From assembly GCA_043809265.1 (NCBI GenBank), contig JAZDDY010000049.1, positions 1 through 6,828 of the forward strand: DNA of 6,828 nucleotides. The letters are read 5' to 3'. Within the stretch, counting starts at the first letter, position 1. The number at the start of each line of letters is the position of its first letter. The notes under the pieces were generated by a model, which worked only from the letters and a program-made list of their open reading frames with translations, was not told the origin of the DNA and did not search any database. The stretch is from JAPLVS01 sp043809265 (GTDB lineage: Archaea; Iainarchaeota; Iainarchaeia; Iainarchaeales; DTGL01). The translations under genes were made by a program, and so were the position numbers. Below, in pieces: positions 5,757 through 6,828 of this stretch.

Positions 5757-6350
5757 ATGGCTGGAAGGGAAAGGATTAAAGGGAAAATTCATCCAAAAGA
5801 GCCTGAAAGTGCTGCAAAAGCCGCAGAGGAAGGCAAAAATCTTTTGGAGCCGTTGAAAAAACAGATTGCAGACCTGCAAGGCGAGGTGGAGAGGAAGGGC
5901 AAGGAATTTGAGGAATTTAAGGGCCTCCTCCAAAGGGTGCAGGCTGATTTTGAGAACGCAATGAAGCGCAGGGACAAAGAAACAGAAATGAAGGAAGGCA
6001 GGGCAAAGGCTGTTGTTCTTGCGTCTTTCCTGCCTGTGCTGGATTCCGCAAGGGAGGCCGTGAAGAAATGCCCTGAAGATACTGGTTTGAAATTGTTATA
6101 CGAACAGTTTTGGAATGCTTTCCAAAAGAATGGGGTTTCCGAAATCAAATGCGCGCATTTCGACCCGAACTGCATGGAATGCATTTTAAGGGAAAATTTA
6201 CCGGACAAAAAGGACCACGAGGTTTTAGAGGAATGCCAGAAGGGCTATATGTTCAACGGCCTTGTATTGAGGCATGCAAAAGTCAAAGTAAATGTCCTTG
6301 AAGAAAAAAAGGATGAAATCGGAGAAAGAAAAGAAGGTGGTAGGAAATGA
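5757..6350 (+). CDS. grpE: GrpE, nucleotide-exchange factor for DnaK
   Basis: A 197-aa GrpE, of usual length. It works as a dimer that opens the DnaK ATPase domain to release ADP. Residues 1-30 are charged and probably disordered. Residues about 32-85 form the long dimerisation coiled coil (LLEPLKKQIADLQGEVERKGKEF onward), then LASFLPVLDSAREAV (88-102), matching the family's 'LLPVLDNLERA' helix. The C-terminal beta domain carries the signature GVSEI, FDPN, EVLEECQKGYMFNGLVLRHAKVKV (155-178). Two normally conserved spots differ: the usual HEA after DPN is CMEC, and LRPA is LRHA. Five cysteines (105, 132, 139, 142, 160) include a CxxC at 139-142, which is unusual for GrpE. GTGAT just before the ATG at 5757 is a partial ribosome site. 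The stop overlaps the dnaK ATG as ATGA. Confidence 0.92.
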   Translation: MAGRERIKGKIHPKEPESAAKAAEEGKNLLEPLKKQIADLQGEVERKGKEFEEFKGLLQRVQADFENAMKRRDKETEMKEGRAKAVVLASFLPVLDSAREAVKKCPEDTGLKLLYEQFWNAFQKNGVSEIKCAHFDPNCMECILRENLPDKKDHEVLEECQKGYMFNGLVLRHAKVKVNVLEEKKDEIGERKEGGRK

Positions 6351-6828
6351 GCAAAGTTATAGGAATAGATTTGGGAACGAGCAACAGCGCCGCGGCGGTG
6401 CTTGAGGCGGGAAAGCCGAAAATAATTCCGAGCGCGGAAGGCACTTCGTTATATGGAAAAAGCTTTCCGAGCGTTGTCGCATTCACAAAGGACGGGCAGT
6501 TATTGGTCGGTGAGCCGGCGAAAAGGCAGGCAGTGAACAATCCCGAGGGCACGATCACCGCTGCAAAGAGGAAGATGGGCACTGATTTCAAGTACAGTGT
6601 GCACGGAAAAGAATACACGCCCCAGCAGATTTCCGCATTCTTATTGCAGAAAATCAAAAAGGATTCCGAGGAATTTTTGGGCGTAAAAGTGGAAAAGGCG
6701 GTCATCACTGTGCCTGCTTATTTCGACGACAACCAGAGGCAGGCAACAAAGGACGCCGGAACCATTGCAGGACTGGATGTGGTAAGGATTATTAACGAGC
6801 CCACCGCAGCCTGCCTTGCTTACGGGCT
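6347..6828 (+). CDS. dnaK: DnaK (Hsp70) chaperone, N-terminal part
   Basis: The first 160 residues of DnaK; the gene runs past the right edge. Visible ATPase-domain motifs are VIGIDLGTSNSAAAV (4-18, phosphate 1), FPSVVAFTKDG (40-50), TAAKRKMGTD (71-80) with the catalytic-lysine position at Lys74, VITVPAYFDDNQRQATKDAG (119-138) and RIINEPTAACLAYG (147-160). The stretch between MGTD and TPQQISAFLL is short, so the insertion found in this lobe of proteobacterial DnaK is absent, as in Gram-positive and archaeal proteins. GTSNS and the EGTSLYGKSFPS wording resemble Thermoplasma-type archaeal DnaK as I recall it. Small deviations from the commonest sequence are DDN for NDS at 127-129 and Cys156 for Ala. 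The start overlaps grpE by four bases, so the two are probably translationally coupled. The substrate-binding domain is outside the window. Confidence 0.96.
   Translation, partial: MSKVIGIDLGTSNSAAAVLEAGKPKIIPSAEGTSLYGKSFPSVVAFTKDGQLLVGEPAKRQAVNNPEGTITAAKRKMGTDFKYSVHGKEYTPQQISAFLLQKIKKDSEEFLGVKVEKAVITVPAYFDDNQRQATKDAGTIAGLDVVRIINEPTAACLAYG

Noticed and set aside
6283..6708. A 141-codon minus-strand open frame opposite dnaK
   Set aside because: It mirrors conserved ATPase-domain codons; the hydrophobic look comes from reverse-reading Lys and Glu codons.
1..6828. CRISPR arrays, tRNA or rRNA genes, insertion sequences, long direct repeats
   Set aside because: None was seen on reading both strands; gene packing leaves only gaps of 143, 16 and 125 bases, all accounted for above.

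Overview
The window is an archaeal chromosome segment carrying two stress or metabolism modules and a short gene pair between them. The archaeal assignment rests on four observations: a complete LysW-carrier amino-acid operon, an Lrp/AsnC regulator with a TATA box about 30 bases before its start codon and almost no leader, a free-standing AlaX editing protein, and a DnaK N-terminus whose wording resembles the Thermoplasma type. Short intergenic gaps and the small coiled-coil membrane protein recall DPANN genomes, but the lineage cannot be fixed from this sequence alone.

Region 1 (1-4084, minus strand) is one uninterrupted operon read lysW-lysX-lysY-lysZ-lysJ-lysK. The carrier LysW (53 aa, C-terminal EDWGE) receives alpha-aminoadipate or glutamate on its terminal Glu through LysX. 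LysZ then phosphorylates the bound substrate, LysY reduces it, LysJ aminates it and LysK releases lysine or ornithine. All five junctions overlap (4, 4, 7, 16 and 11 bp), so the operon is probably translationally coupled. lysK leaves the window after 44 codons. No upper-pathway gene (homocitrate synthase, homoaconitase) is present, so the choice between lysine, arginine/ornithine or both stays open.

Region 2 (4085-4638) is a 143-bp divergent control region and an Lrp/AsnC-family regulator on the plus strand. The lysW side has a TATA box, a GGAGGT ribosome binding site and a 31-bp imperfect dyad placed where transcription should start. The regulator side has a strong BRE/TATA and looks leaderless. 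The layout suggests the Lrp protein controls the lys operon, as LysM does in Sulfolobus.

Region 3 (4655-5631, minus strand) holds alaX, a trans-editing enzyme for mischarged tRNA-Ala, joined through a TGATG junction to a 90-aa coiled-coil protein with two membrane segments and no known function.

Region 4 (5632-6828, plus strand) begins with a divergent promoter containing a 23-bp palindrome just before grpE. grpE overlaps dnaK by ATGA; dnaK runs off the right edge. Together they form the DnaK chaperone and its nucleotide-exchange factor. GrpE carries an unusual set of cysteines in its C-terminal domain.

No tRNA, rRNA, CRISPR, insertion sequence or long repeat was seen, and no gene-free stretch reaches 300 bases. 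The window is mostly recognisable biology; the least explained items are the two dyad operators, the cysteine-rich GrpE and the small membrane protein.
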